Positions 9,007 to 17,993 of a DNA stretch of 64,000 nucleotides are shown here, in pieces. Origin of the DNA: Blastocatellia bacterium (GTDB lineage: Bacteria; Acidobacteriota; Blastocatellia; UBA7656; JADIYM01); assembly GCA_016705245.1 (NCBI GenBank), contig JADIYM010000008.1:1-64000 (forward strand). The letters are read 5' to 3'. Made by a program: the position numbers and the translations under genes. Each line of letters begins with the position of its first letter. The first letter of the stretch is position 1. The notes beneath the pieces are model-generated. The model worked only from the letters and a program-made list of their open reading frames with translations, was not told the origin of the DNA and did no database searches.

Positions 9007-9591
9007 TCAGTTGGTTTTCCGCGCATCGCGGAGCGTGAACGAATTCAGAAAGTGGTCGAGCTCAACCTCGGCCGTGGGCCGGTTCGGCACGACGCCGATG
9101 AGCTCGTAGAGTCGTGTGCCGACGAGGACCACTCGAGCCCTGAGTCGACCTCCGCCCGGCACGGCGGCCGTGGGAACTTCGGCGTCGATCTCACGAGCGG
9201 CGTAACCGGCAATGGTGATGTCGCGCGTGTAGCGCACGCGTGCGGACGCGCTCTCGACAATGCGGCCGACGGAGCTGTCGATGATCTCTTTCGCACCCGA
9301 TTCGATATCGATTCCAGGCGGCATGACGCCGTCGGTGATCGTGAGGAAGCCGCCGTCCGCAAGGTCGAGCGAATAGATGTCGGTCTCGATATTGCCCCGC
9401 GGGTTCATGCCGAGCTGATGCTCCTTGACGGGCGTTCCCGGAAGCGAAACCGTGAACGCGGCGCCTTCCGGCGAATACGGCTTCCAGGCGCTGAAGTCGG
9501 CGCCGCCGCAGCTCGAGACGAGCAGTAGAGCGCATCCAATCGCCGATGCAGCCCGGGGCCGGGCCCGCCCGAGGTGGACCAGATCAGGCAC
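9007..9591 (-). CDS. lipoprotein of unknown function, coupled to ppa
   Basis: 194 residues from a GTG at 9591, chosen because it overlaps the ppa stop by eight bases; an upstream ATG at 9642 would give an improbably long n-region. The signal ends at the lipobox VSSC. The mature part (PEGAAFTVSLPGTP, then alternating strands and a C-terminal HFLNSFTL helix) resembles small PsbP-like or LpqN-like lipoproteins, but I cannot name the family. The overlap with inorganic pyrophosphatase implies co-expression only; no functional link is visible. Confidence 0.7.
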   Translation of the reverse strand: MPDLVHLGRARPRAASAIGCALLLVSSCGGADFSAWKPYSPEGAAFTVSLPGTPVKEHQLGMNPRGNIETDIYSLDLADGGFLTITDGVMPPGIDIESGAKEIIDSSVGRIVESASARVRYTRDITIAGYAAREIDAEVPTAAVPGGGRLRARVVLVGTRLYELIGVVPNRPTAEVELDHFLNSFTLRDARKTN

Positions 9592-10132
9592 CAGTCTCGT
9601 GTCCCTGTGAATGAGCGTTGCGGTAACGCTGTGCCGACTCAACGATGGTCCTTCGCGCCTGTTCGGTGTCGTGCCAGCTGATCAACTCGGTCCGCTTGCC
9701 CTCGAGATCCTTGTAGATCGCGAAGAAGTGCTGAATCTCGCGAAGGATGTGAGTGTAAACCTCGGTGTAGTTGTTGAGGTCCTTGTATCGCGGATTGTTG
9801 AGTCCGACGGCGAGGATCTTCTCGTCGGTCTTGCCCTGGTCGAGCATCTCGAGCATGCCGATGGGTCGGACCTCGAGGAGGCAGCCCGAGAAGCTCGGGG
9901 AATCGACGAGAACGAGGACGTCGAGTGCGTCGCCGTCACCGCTAAGGGTGCTCGGAATGAACCCGTAGTCGCCGGGGTAATGCACGGGGGAGTGCAGGTT
10001 GCGATCGAGCCGGAAGACGTGCAGCTGCTTGTCCCACTCGTATTTGTTGACCTCGCCGAGCGGAATCTCGATAACCGCGTTGACGACGTCCGGCGCGCTC
10101 GCTCCGACCGGAAGCGAAAGATAATCAGTCAT
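9584..10132 (-). CDS. ppa: inorganic pyrophosphatase
   Basis: 182 residues, a family I soluble pyrophosphatase that hydrolyses pyrophosphate to two phosphates in the cytoplasm, pulling biosynthetic reactions forward. Signature residues are seen in YPGDYGFIP and in DGDALDVLVL (the metal-binding DxDxxD pattern), with EIPLGEVNKYEWDK near the N-terminus and a C-terminal IQHFFAIYKDLEGK segment. Length and motif order match the family. It leads an operon with the downstream lipoprotein. Confidence 0.95.
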   Translation of the reverse strand: MTDYLSLPVGASAPDVVNAVIEIPLGEVNKYEWDKQLHVFRLDRNLHSPVHYPGDYGFIPSTLSGDGDALDVLVLVDSPSFSGCLLEVRPIGMLEMLDQGKTDEKILAVGLNNPRYKDLNNYTEVYTHILREIQHFFAIYKDLEGKRTELISWHDTEQARRTIVESAQRYRNAHSQGHETGA

Positions 10133-10199
10133 GGCGCAGCGAGCTTACCGGAGGGCCGGACGGTGTGGCCAGTGGAGGCCGACCGGTCGGGCAGTCGCA

Positions 10200-10438
10200 G
10201 ATGGTCCGTCAGGAACCCCAGCGGCGAGGGACCGACGTGTGGCCCTCGCTGCCTTGGGGTTCGGGCAGCGGCGGCCGATGCGGGCCGAAGATCGTGGACC
10301 CAGAACCCTGGGGCGCAGCGGTGGCCGACGATCGATGCGCGCAATTTCACCGACACCCACACGCAACCCGAACCGAGACAGATCCCCCTCGGTGAGTCCA
10401 CGCCAGGTCCACAGGGACGCCCCTCGGTGAGTTCCACT
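10200..10438. repeat. decayed REP elements upstream of RAYT
   Basis: This gene-free stretch holds degenerate relatives of the REP core, for example a GACCCAGAACCC next to GGGGCGCAGCGG near 10287, and repeated CCCTCGGTGAG segments. No promoter or gene is evident. The copies look like eroded versions of the clean REP at 11308. Confidence 0.6.
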
Positions 10439-10676
10439 GTCCCGGGTCCCGGGGGGCCCCCCCCCGGGGGGGTTCCCGGGGCCGGGGCCGGGGGGGGCCC
10501 CCCCGGGGGGTGCCCCCCCCCGGGCCCCGGGGGGGCCCCCCCGGGGGGCCCGGCCCCGGGGGGCCCCCGGGGGGCCCCCCCCCCCCCCCCGGGGGGGCCG
10601 GGGCCGGGGGGTGGGCGGCCCGAAACCCGCACCCCCCCACCCCCGGATCCCCCGGGGGGGGGGGGGGTCCCGTTTT
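10439..10676. other. block of almost pure alternating G and C homopolymers (probable artefact)
   Basis: For about 235 bases the sequence is nearly only runs of three to twelve G alternating with runs of C. Nothing else in the window resembles it. It swallows the 5' end of the RAYT gene. A sequencing or assembly artefact over a hairpin-rich locus is the likeliest explanation; real low-complexity DNA that could fold into G-quadruplexes is the alternative. Confidence 0.75.
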
Positions 10677-11165
10677 TCCGGTTTTGCGCTGCCCGCTGCA
10701 GCATTCCTGACGTTTCGGACCTACGGATCGTGGCTGCACGGTGACGACCGCGGCTCCGTCGACAACCTGCACAATGCATACGGAACGCCGCGGATTCCCG
10801 TGAATCCAGCGCGCCGCGGGTTCGAGCGACAACTCGTGCACGAGCCAATACTCCTGGGACCTCGTCGTCGTGACGCGACGCGCCGGGCGATCGTCGCAAC
10901 GTGTGACTTGCGTGGGTGGCCGCTCCACGCCCTCAACGTGCGCACCAATCACGTCCACGTCGTGCTGAAGCCGGACATCCAGGCAAAGCGGGCGATGGCG
11001 TTGCTCAAGGCAAGAGCCACCGCGATGATGCGCGATACCGGCTGCTGGTCGCGCGATGACGGCCCGTGGTCCAGGGGCGGCAGTGCGCGACTGATCTGGT
11101 CGGCGTATCAGCTGGAGCGAGCAGTGCGGTACGTGTTGCACCGGCAGGGACCGGATCTCGACTAG
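10611..11165 (+). CDS. REP-associated tyrosine transposase (RAYT, Y1 family)
   Basis: Residues from AFLTFRTYGSWLHGDDRGSV to the end match RAYT proteins, single-strand DNA endonucleases of the IS200/IS605 Y1 fold that are thought to move REP hairpins. The HUH metal motif is seen as NHVHVV; the candidate catalytic tyrosine lies in the helix AYQLERAVRYVLHRQ. The 3' end is normal. The 5' end is unreliable: the only in-frame ATG (10611) lies inside the G/C-run block, and by comparison with relatives the true start should be just before the LPAAAFLTF segment, near 10689. Matching REP elements lie on both sides and throughout the window, as expected for a RAYT and its targets. Confidence 0.85.
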   Translation: MGGPKPAPPHPRIPRGGGGSRFSGFALPAAAFLTFRTYGSWLHGDDRGSVDNLHNAYGTPRIPVNPARRGFERQLVHEPILLGPRRRDATRRAIVATCDLRGWPLHALNVRTNHVHVVLKPDIQAKRAMALLKARATAMMRDTGCWSRDDGPWSRGGSARLIWSAYQLERAVRYVLHRQGPDLD

Positions 11166-11202
11166 GGTGAGGCAAGGGACAGCAGCGGCTCGAGTTGGCC
11201 TA

Positions 11203-11620
11203 CGGCCCCTCGGTGCGCTCAGGGCTCGGGTCCACACGTCGCCCTCGGTGGGCTCCCTGGCTCAGGCCATCGTTGGCCCCTCGGTGCTCTCCACGGCTCG
11301 GGTCCACGTCGGCCCCTCGCTGCGCTCGGGGTTCTGGGTCAAACGTGGGTTGTTTTGACGGGCCCTGATCGCTAGCGATCGTTTGACCCAACCCGGAGCG
11401 CAGCGAGGGGCCGACGTTCAACACGCGCACCCTCACCAGCCTGCGCTCTAACCGAACCGGCGCTGGCTCCAGACAGATACGACCGCACTGGCTCGGCCCC
11501 TGAAAACAACCCGCCGTGATATCAGAGCCGCAGGCACCCCGGTGAGCTCCACGGCTCGGGTCCAACATCGGCCACTCCGCCGCGCTCCGGGCCCCTGGCC
11601 CAAACGTGGATTCAGCGCCA
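11203..11620. repeat. REP field downstream of RAYT (family 1)
   Basis: Intact REP at 11308-11340 (minus orientation) and a hybrid copy at 11385-11415 whose left arm has variant B (CCCGGAGCG) and right arm variant A (CGAGGGG). Around them are eroded relatives at about 11203-11233, 11273-11304 and 11541-11610. No gene is seen in this 490-base gap. Confidence 0.8.
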
Positions 11621-11662
11621 AGGTTGGCCATGATTGTTGCCTTGCCGTAGAATCCGGCCGCG

Positions 11663-12538
11663 ATGCTGCAACGACTGATTCTGGCTGCTTTCGTCACCCT
11701 TGCCTTGGCGTCCGCCGCCTACGCCCAGGACGCCGACGCCGAATCCCCCCAGGCCCGTCCGCTCATCACCGAGGACGTCGAGATCATCCGTCCCGGCACC
11801 ATCCGCCTCCAGGCCGGCATCGCCTTCCAGCAGGACCAGGACTTCTCAATCTCTGGCCTCAACGGCGAGATCACCAAGATCGGCGACATAGGCATCCGCA
11901 TCGGAGTCTCTCCGAACGTCGAACTGCAGATCGACGGCACCGTCCAGCAGTTCCTCTCGATCAACAACTCGTTCCGCGACCCGTTCGTGCCTCTCGAGCT
12001 CGGCGCAAAGTCGTCCGACTCGCAGGACGTCGGCGACTTCACGATCGCCACCAAGATCAAGATCCGCAACGAAACGAAGCGTCTTCCCGCGCTCGGCGTC
12101 CGCTTCGGATTCGAGCTGCCTAACACGAACCAGGTCCGCGGCATCGGAACGAACTCGACGAACGTCTTCGCCGACGTCCTCGTCGCGAAGACAATCTCGG
12201 GCATCCGGATCTTCGGCAGCATCGGTATCGGAATCCTCGAGTCGCCAGCGCAGACCTTCGCCCAGAACGACGTGCTGCGGTACGCCGTCGCTTTCCGCTA
12301 TCCGGTCACTCCGCGCTTTCGCGTAGTCGGCGAGGTCAATGGGCGCCATAGCACGCGCTCAGCGCCGATCGGCACCGAGGATCTTTCCGAGGCTCGCGTT
12401 GGCGTCCAGTTCGACGCCGCCGGTCTGAAGTGGGACGCCGCCGCGACGTTTGGCCTGACCCGCTGGAGCCCGCAAACGGGCCTCGTTTTTGGCGTCACCT
12501 ACGACATCAAGGACGGCTTCGATCCTGTCTTGAAGTAA
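11663..12538 (+). CDS. outer-membrane beta-barrel protein (MetA-pathway/transporter-like)
   Basis: 291 residues with a cleavable signal (MLQRLILAAFVTLALASAAY, AQ). The mature protein opens with ARPLITEDVEIIRPGTIRLQAG and then alternates amphipathic strands (ELQIDGTVQQFLSI, GDFTIATKIKIRN, RFGFELPNTNQ), ending in FGVTYDIK. This is the pattern of small outer-membrane barrels annotated as phenol-degradation MetA-pathway or putative transporters. Substrate unknown. It precedes the thiolase gene by 22 bases and could share its transcript. Confidence 0.75.
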   Translation: MLQRLILAAFVTLALASAAYAQDADAESPQARPLITEDVEIIRPGTIRLQAGIAFQQDQDFSISGLNGEITKIGDIGIRIGVSPNVELQIDGTVQQFLSINNSFRDPFVPLELGAKSSDSQDVGDFTIATKIKIRNETKRLPALGVRFGFELPNTNQVRGIGTNSTNVFADVLVAKTISGIRIFGSIGIGILESPAQTFAQNDVLRYAVAFRYPVTPRFRVVGEVNGRHSTRSAPIGTEDLSEARVGVQFDAAGLKWDAAATFGLTRWSPQTGLVFGVTYDIKDGFDPVLK

Positions 12539-12560
12539 CCATCACCCCGACAACGAACGA

Positions 12561-13739
12561 ATGACTCGAGTGCACATCGCCGGCGCCGTGCGGACGCCAA
12601 TTGGAAAATTCGGCGGCTCGCTCGCCGGCTGGACAGCCGCGGACCTGGGAGTCGCTGTCGTCAAGGAAGCCCTCTCGCGGTCGAACATTGCCCCGGACTC
12701 AGTTGCCGAGCTGATCTTCGGCTGCGGGCGCCAGGCCGGGGGCGGCCCGAACGTCGCGCGCCAGGTGTCGGTCCGATCCGGTATCCCCGAATCGTCGCCC
12801 GCCTACACGGTCAACCAGGCGTGTGCGTCGGGGCTCAAGTCGGTCATCCTCGGCACGCAGGAATTGCTGCTCGGACGGGCGCAGGCGATCGTCGTCGGCG
12901 GAACCGAGTCGATGAGTCGCGTGCCGTATTTCGTCGAGGGCGCGCGCTGGGGCGCTCGACTCGGCAACCAGACTCTTACAGACGGCATGTACCAGGACGG
13001 TTTCATGTGCCCATTGGCGAAACAGCTGATGGGCGAAACGGCAGAGACGCTTGCGACCGAATATGGAATTCCGCGCGAGGAGCAGGATGCCTACGCCGCC
13101 GAGAGCCAGAGACGCGCCGTCGCCGCGGAGGCCGCCGGGAGTTTTGCCGCCGAGCGAATGACGCTTTCGCTCAAGGACAGGAAGGGCAACGCGATCGAGT
13201 TCGGCTCCGACGAACACGTCCGTCCCGACGCCGACATGGCCGCGATGGCGAAGCTTCCGCCCGTGTTCTCGAAGACCGGCACGGTCACTGCCGGCAATGC
13301 GTCGGGAATCACCGACGGCGCCTCCGCGATGGTTCTGCTTACGGATGAGGCGCTCGAAGCGGCCGGAGCCGAATCGCTCGGCCGCGTGGTCGACTACGAG
13401 ATCGTCGGCGTCGACCCCGCGCGAATGGGCATCGGCCCCGTGCCGGCGACCCGCCGGCTTCTCGAGCGTCGCGGTCTGGCCATGGTCGACATCGACGTAG
13501 TCGAATTGAACGAAGCCTTCGCCGCCCAGGTGCTCGCCTGCGATCGTGACCTGGGCTTCGACCGTGAGCGACTCAATCCCAACGGTGGCTCCATCGCGCT
13601 GGGCCATCCCATTGGCTGCACCGGCGCGCGAATCCTCACGACCCTTGTCCACGAGCTCGCCCGTCGCGACGGGCGGTACGGGCTGGCGACGTTGTGCGTC
13701 AGCGGCGGCATGGGCGTGACGCTGCTCGTCGAGAGATAG
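12561..13739 (+). CDS. acetyl-CoA C-acyltransferase (thiolase)
   Basis: 392 residues, the standard length for type II thiolases, which condense or cleave acyl-CoA and acetyl-CoA in the cytoplasm. The nucleophilic cysteine is in NQACASGLK (about residue 90), the catalytic histidine in GHPIGCTGAR and the second cysteine in LCVSGGMG near the C-terminus. Being next to hutH and hutU is consistent with amino-acid catabolism, but whether it is biosynthetic or degradative cannot be read from the sequence. Confidence 0.93.
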   Translation: MTRVHIAGAVRTPIGKFGGSLAGWTAADLGVAVVKEALSRSNIAPDSVAELIFGCGRQAGGGPNVARQVSVRSGIPESSPAYTVNQACASGLKSVILGTQELLLGRAQAIVVGGTESMSRVPYFVEGARWGARLGNQTLTDGMYQDGFMCPLAKQLMGETAETLATEYGIPREEQDAYAAESQRRAVAAEAAGSFAAERMTLSLKDRKGNAIEFGSDEHVRPDADMAAMAKLPPVFSKTGTVTAGNASGITDGASAMVLLTDEALEAAGAESLGRVVDYEIVGVDPARMGIGPVPATRRLLERRGLAMVDIDVVELNEAFAAQVLACDRDLGFDRERLNPNGGSIALGHPIGCTGARILTTLVHELARRDGRYGLATLCVSGGMGVTLLVER

Positions 13740-13781
13740 CCGTCCGGCTGATGCCGGCCATTCCAACCCCCGTGAGTTCAT

Positions 13782-15275
13782 GTGCCACTGATCACCATTG
13801 ACGGACATTCCCTGACCATTGAAGACGTCGGCGCCGTGGCCAACGGCGCGCGTGTGGCAATCGGCGACGGCGTTGTCGAGCGTGTATCGGCGTCGCGCGC
13901 GGTCGTCGAACAGATCGTGACGGGCGACGCCGCGGTTTACGGCATCAACACCGGATTCGGGAAGCTGAGCGACATGCGCATCCGGGCCGAGGATCTGCGC
14001 GCCTTGCAGCTGAACCTCGTCCGATCGCATTCGTGCGGCGTCGGCGAGCCGCTGTCGCGCGAAGCGACGCGGTCGATGCTGCTGCTTCGGGCCAACGTAC
14101 TCGCGAAGGGCTTCTCTGGCGTGCGTCCGATCGTGCTCGAGACGCTCGTTGCGATGATCAACCACGACGTCCTGCCGGTCGTTCCCGCGAAGGGTTCGGT
14201 GGGGGCGAGCGGCGACCTCGCGCCGTTGGCGCATCTGGCGCTCGGCGCGATTGGCGAAGGAATGGTCGTTTACGGCGGCGCGCGCGTGCCTGCCGCCGCC
14301 GCGATGTCGGCAGCCGGAATCGTGCCACTGCAACTCGAGGCGAAGGAAGGACTGGCGCTCCTGAATGGCACGCAGGCAATGACCGCGGTCGGTGCTCTCG
14401 CGCTGCTCGACATCGAGGCGCTGGCGCGCGCCGCTGACGTGATCGGCGCGATGTCGCTCGAGGCGCTGCAGGGCACGCCGGTCGCCTTCGATCCTCGTAT
14501 TCACGCGGCACGTGCACACGACGGGCAAAACGCAGTCGCTGCGAACCTGCGCGAGATTCTCTCAGGTAGCGGGATCCGCGAGTCGCACCGCGATTGCAGC
14601 CGCGTTCAGGATGCCTACAGCCTGCGCTGCATGCCGCAGGTGCACGGCGCCGTTCGCGATGCCTCGGCGCATGCTCGACGCGTGCTCGAGACCGAGTTCA
14701 ACAGTGCGACGGACAACCCGCTCGTGTTTCCCGACACGGGCGAAGTGCTGTCGGGCGGCAACTTCCACGGCGAGCCCGTGGCGCTCGTCCTCGATTACCT
14801 GGCAATTGCGGTAACCGAGCTTGCATCGATCTCGGAGCGGCGCGTCGAGCGTCTCGTGAACCCGGATCTCTCGGGCCTTCCGGCGTTCCTCATTCGCGAC
14901 GCTGGCACGAACTCGGGATTGATGATCGCGCAGGTCGCTGCCGTGGCGCTGCTGGCGGAGAACAAGGTGCTCGCGCACCCGGCCTCGGTCGACAGCCTGC
15001 CTACGTCGGCGAACAAGGAAGACCACGTCTCGATGGGCATGACGAGCGCCCTCAAGCTCTCGACGTGCGTCGAGAACGTGCGGTCCGTGCTTGCGATCGA
15101 GGCGCTCTGCGCGGCGCAGGGAATCGACTTTCTCGCGCCTCTTGTGCCGGCGCCACGCGTTGCGCGCGCACACGCTCGGATCCGAGATGAGGTGCCGTTC
15201 TTCGAGCACGACGAGGTGCTCGCGGACAAGATCGCCACGCTGACGCTGATCGTCGCGGAGCTCGGACAGGACTGA
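13782..15275 (+). CDS. hutH: histidine ammonia-lyase
   Basis: 497 residues; converts L-histidine to trans-urocanate and ammonia, the first Hut step. The self-cyclising Ala-Ser-Gly that forms the MIO cofactor is present in GSVGASGDLAPLAHL (about residue 145). YGINTGFG near residue 48 and the SANKEDHVSMG region near residue 410 are also intact. The start is a GTG at 13782; an overlapping ATG two bases earlier is out of frame. Eighteen bases separate it from hutU, so the two form an operon. No hut regulator is seen in the window. Confidence 0.95.
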   Translation: MPLITIDGHSLTIEDVGAVANGARVAIGDGVVERVSASRAVVEQIVTGDAAVYGINTGFGKLSDMRIRAEDLRALQLNLVRSHSCGVGEPLSREATRSMLLLRANVLAKGFSGVRPIVLETLVAMINHDVLPVVPAKGSVGASGDLAPLAHLALGAIGEGMVVYGGARVPAAAAMSAAGIVPLQLEAKEGLALLNGTQAMTAVGALALLDIEALARAADVIGAMSLEALQGTPVAFDPRIHAARAHDGQNAVAANLREILSGSGIRESHRDCSRVQDAYSLRCMPQVHGAVRDASAHARRVLETEFNSATDNPLVFPDTGEVLSGGNFHGEPVALVLDYLAIAVTELASISERRVERLVNPDLSGLPAFLIRDAGTNSGLMIAQVAAVALLAENKVLAHPASVDSLPTSANKEDHVSMGMTSALKLSTCVENVRSVLAIEALCAAQGIDFLAPLVPAPRVARAHARIRDEVPFFEHDEVLADKIATLTLIVAELGQD

Positions 15276-15292
15276 CGGACGGGAGGAGACGG

Positions 15293-16954
15293 ATGTCGGA
15301 ATCACGAGTCGTGCGCGCGCCCAGGGGAACGACCCTGAGCTGCAAGGGCTGGCACCAGGAAGCCGCCCTGCGAATGCTGATGAACAACCTCGACCCGGAC
15401 GTGGCCGAGCGGCCCGACGATCTCGTGGTCTACGGTGGCCGTGGCAAGGCCGCGCGCAACTGGGCGTGTTTCGATGCGATCGTCCGCAGTTTGCGCGAGC
15501 TCGAGAACGACGAGACCCTCCTCGTGCAGTCCGGCAAGCCGGTCGCGATTTTTCGCACGCACGAATACGCGCCGCGCGTGCTCATTGCGAACTCGAATCT
15601 CGTGGGCAACTGGGCGAACTGGGACGAGTTCGACCGCCTCGAGCGCGCCGGCCTGATGATGTACGGCCAGATGACGGCCGGTAGCTGGATCTACATCGGT
15701 TCGCAGGGAATCGTGCAGGGGACGTTCGAGACGTTCGCTGCTGCGGCGGATCGCCACTTCGGCGGAGACCTCACCGGCAAGCTCGTCGTTTCGGGCGGGA
15801 TGGGCGGAATGGGCGGCGCGCAGCCCCTTGCCGCGACGATGAACGGCGCGGTGTTCATCGGCATCGACGTCGATGCGTCGCGCATCGAGAAGCGGATCGA
15901 GACGGGCTACTGCGATCGGATCAGCTTCGACCTCGACGACGCGCTGCGAATGGCGAAGGAAGCGCAGGACCGAGGAGAAGCCCTGTCGATCGGCCTCGTC
16001 GGAAACTGCGCCGACGTGTTGCCCGAGCTGGCGCGCCGCGGAGTCGTGCCGGACATCCTGACCGACCAGACGTCGGCGCACGATACGCTTTACGGGTATG
16101 TGCCGAACGGCATGGAGTTCACCGATGCGCTGCGGCTGCGTCAGGACGATCCGGACGAGTACCAGCGCCGGGCGTTTGCGACGATGGCCGTGCACATGCA
16201 GGCGATGCTCGACCTGCAGAAGATGGGCAGCTTGACGTTCGACTACGGCAACAACATCCGCGGACACGCGAAGAAGGCGGGCGTCGAGAATGCGTTCGAC
16301 GTTCCGGGCTTCGTGCCCGAATACATCCGGCCGCTCTTCTGCGAGGGGCGCGGCCCGTTCCGCTGGGCGGCGCTATCCGGAAATGCGGCCGACATCGCGG
16401 CGACGGACGATCTCGCGCTCGAGCTGTTTCCGCACGACCACGTGCTCGAACGCTGGCTTCGGGTTGCGCGCGAGCGCGTACATTTCCAGGGACTGCCGGC
16501 GCGCATCTGCTGGCTGGGATACGGCGACCGCGCGATCATGGGCGACGCCATCAACGACCTCGTGAAGCGCGGAAAGATCGAGGCGCCGATCGTCATCGGG
16601 CGCGACCACCTCGACACGGGCTCGGTGGCTTCACCGTATCGCGAGACGGAGGCGATGCTCGACGGAACGGATGCCGTTGCGGACTGGCCGATCCTGAACG
16701 CGCTGCTCAACACGGCGTCGGGCGCATCGTGGGTCAGCTTCCATCACGGAGGCGGCGTCGGCATGGGCTACAGCCTTCATGCAGGCCAGGTGTCGGTCGC
16801 CGATGGCACGCCTGAGGCCGCGACGCGGCTCAATCGCGTGCTGACGAACGACCCGGGCATCGGCGTCGCCCGCCACGTTGACGCGGGTTACGACGAGGCA
16901 AAGGCCACCGCCCGCGAAAAAGGCATCAACATTCCGATGGAGAAGGAGAGTTGA
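15293..16954 (+). CDS. hutU: urocanate hydratase
   Basis: 553 residues, the family length; converts urocanate to imidazolone propionate using tightly bound NAD. The glycine-rich NAD loop is GGMGGMGGAQP (about residue 165), and the C-terminal signature lies around SFHHGGGVGMGYSLHAGQ. The start follows GGGAGGAGACGG. It is the second gene of the hut operon; hutI and later steps are not in this window. Its end abuts a palindromic repeat separating it from a convergent gene. Confidence 0.95.
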   Translation: MSESRVVRAPRGTTLSCKGWHQEAALRMLMNNLDPDVAERPDDLVVYGGRGKAARNWACFDAIVRSLRELENDETLLVQSGKPVAIFRTHEYAPRVLIANSNLVGNWANWDEFDRLERAGLMMYGQMTAGSWIYIGSQGIVQGTFETFAAAADRHFGGDLTGKLVVSGGMGGMGGAQPLAATMNGAVFIGIDVDASRIEKRIETGYCDRISFDLDDALRMAKEAQDRGEALSIGLVGNCADVLPELARRGVVPDILTDQTSAHDTLYGYVPNGMEFTDALRLRQDDPDEYQRRAFATMAVHMQAMLDLQKMGSLTFDYGNNIRGHAKKAGVENAFDVPGFVPEYIRPLFCEGRGPFRWAALSGNAADIAATDDLALELFPHDHVLERWLRVARERVHFQGLPARICWLGYGDRAIMGDAINDLVKRGKIEAPIVIGRDHLDTGSVASPYRETEAMLDGTDAVADWPILNALLNTASGASWVSFHHGGGVGMGYSLHAGQVSVADGTPEAATRLNRVLTNDPGIGVARHVDAGYDEAKATAREKGINIPMEKES

Positions 16955-17067
16955 CAGGATTACAGGATTTACAGGATTAACAAGATTCATTTGGGTTGAC
17001 GGACGACGTTCGGCCACCCCAAGAGAATCCTGTTAATCCTGAAAATCCTTTAATCCTGTCTACTCTT
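16946..17067. repeat. CAGGATT-type inverted repeat between convergent genes (family 2)
   Basis: Arms begin GTTGACAGGATTACAGGATT on the left and mirror it on the right with a few changes; the spacer is about 45 bases. The arms overlap the ends of hutU and the amidohydrolase gene, so the element may act as a bidirectional terminator. Confidence 0.85.
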
Positions 17068-17950
17068 CAAAGATCCTGCGGAAGTTGCCGCCGAGGACGG
17101 CGCGCGCGTCGTCGTCCGTGGCACCGGCAACTTCGAGCGCCGCGACCTGTGCGTCGAATACCGGTGCGACCCAACCGCGCGGGAAGAACGACGAGTCGGT
17201 GCCGAAGAGGAGTCGACGGGATCCGGCAACGGCTATTGCCTGCCTGAAGACGCCGGCGAGATCGGCAGGAGGAGACGTGTAGCGCATCCACTTGTTGCTC
17301 GAAGAGGTATCGAGCATCACGTTCGCGCAGAGGTCGGCGAGCATCAGCGCCTCGCGGAGCATGCCGGCGCCGAAGTGCGGCACGATGAACGTCGTCGACG
17401 CGAACTCGGCAGCGAGCGGATGCAGGTCGATTGGATTCGATCGCCGCATGTCGAAGCGGCTCGGAAGCCCGAGCTTGCCGCGAATCCCGACTGAAAGTGC
17501 GCCGAAGTGCGTGAAGACCGCACGTCCGCCCTGCTCGCCTGCAAGCGCCGAAACAGCGCGAACGCCTTCACACTCGGCGACACTGAATTGGTGCATTGCC
17601 GGAAACAGGCACGCGACCTTGAGTCCAAGCTCGTCGAATGCGCGTTTGACGCGTGTTTCCGTGTCCGAAGCGGTCGGATCGACCATGAACGCCCCGACGA
17701 AGCGCCCCGGGTGCCGCGCCACGGCGACCGACACCGAATCTTCGTCGCCTGGAACGCTCGCAATGATCATCGCCCTCGAGACTCCGGCGGCATCGAGCTC
17801 CCCAACCCACCTGTCCGCCAGTTCAGCCGGATCGACACCCGGCACGTCGAATCCGACGGGATCGCCGCCTAACTTCGCGAATAGACCGTGCGAGAAAAAA
17901 TGTACGTGCGCATCGCACACGTCGATAGAGCCGAAAGTCGTTTCCTTCAC
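17060..17950 (-). CDS. amidohydrolase-2 family metal-dependent hydrolase
   Basis: 296 residues of a TIM-barrel amidohydrolase. The first metal ligands are in DAHVHF (residue 14 onward), a further histidine in FTHFGA and one in VPHFGAG, and the late aspartate is in LLFGTDSSFFPRG. C-terminal NFRRIFEE matches the family ending. Substrates of this family are usually carboxylated aromatic or lactone compounds; none can be assigned. It lies 37 bases downstream of the pyruvate-kinase-like gene on the same strand with a half-repeat between them. Confidence 0.85.
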   Translation of the reverse strand: MKETTFGSIDVCDAHVHFFSHGLFAKLGGDPVGFDVPGVDPAELADRWVGELDAAGVSRAMIIASVPGDEDSVSVAVARHPGRFVGAFMVDPTASDTETRVKRAFDELGLKVACLFPAMHQFSVAECEGVRAVSALAGEQGGRAVFTHFGALSVGIRGKLGLPSRFDMRRSNPIDLHPLAAEFASTTFIVPHFGAGMLREALMLADLCANVMLDTSSSNKWMRYTSPPADLAGVFRQAIAVAGSRRLLFGTDSSFFPRGWVAPVFDAQVAALEVAGATDDDARAVLGGNFRRIFEE

Positions 17951-17993
17951 AGTAATCCTGAAAATCCTGAAAATCCTGAAATCCTGTCAACTC
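17951..17993. repeat. single arm of the CAGGATT repeat (family 2)
   Basis: Only the right-hand arm is present here, with three to four CCTGAAAAT units, between two same-strand genes. It shows the element can be lost down to one arm. Confidence 0.75.

Noticed and set aside
10133..11660. Insertion sequence with terminal repeats around the transposase
   Set aside because: RAYT genes do not move as classic insertion sequences; flanking elements are REPs on both sides without target duplication.
15302..16267. Open frame opposite hutU
   Set aside because: hutU on the plus strand is unmistakable; the antisense product has no recognisable features.
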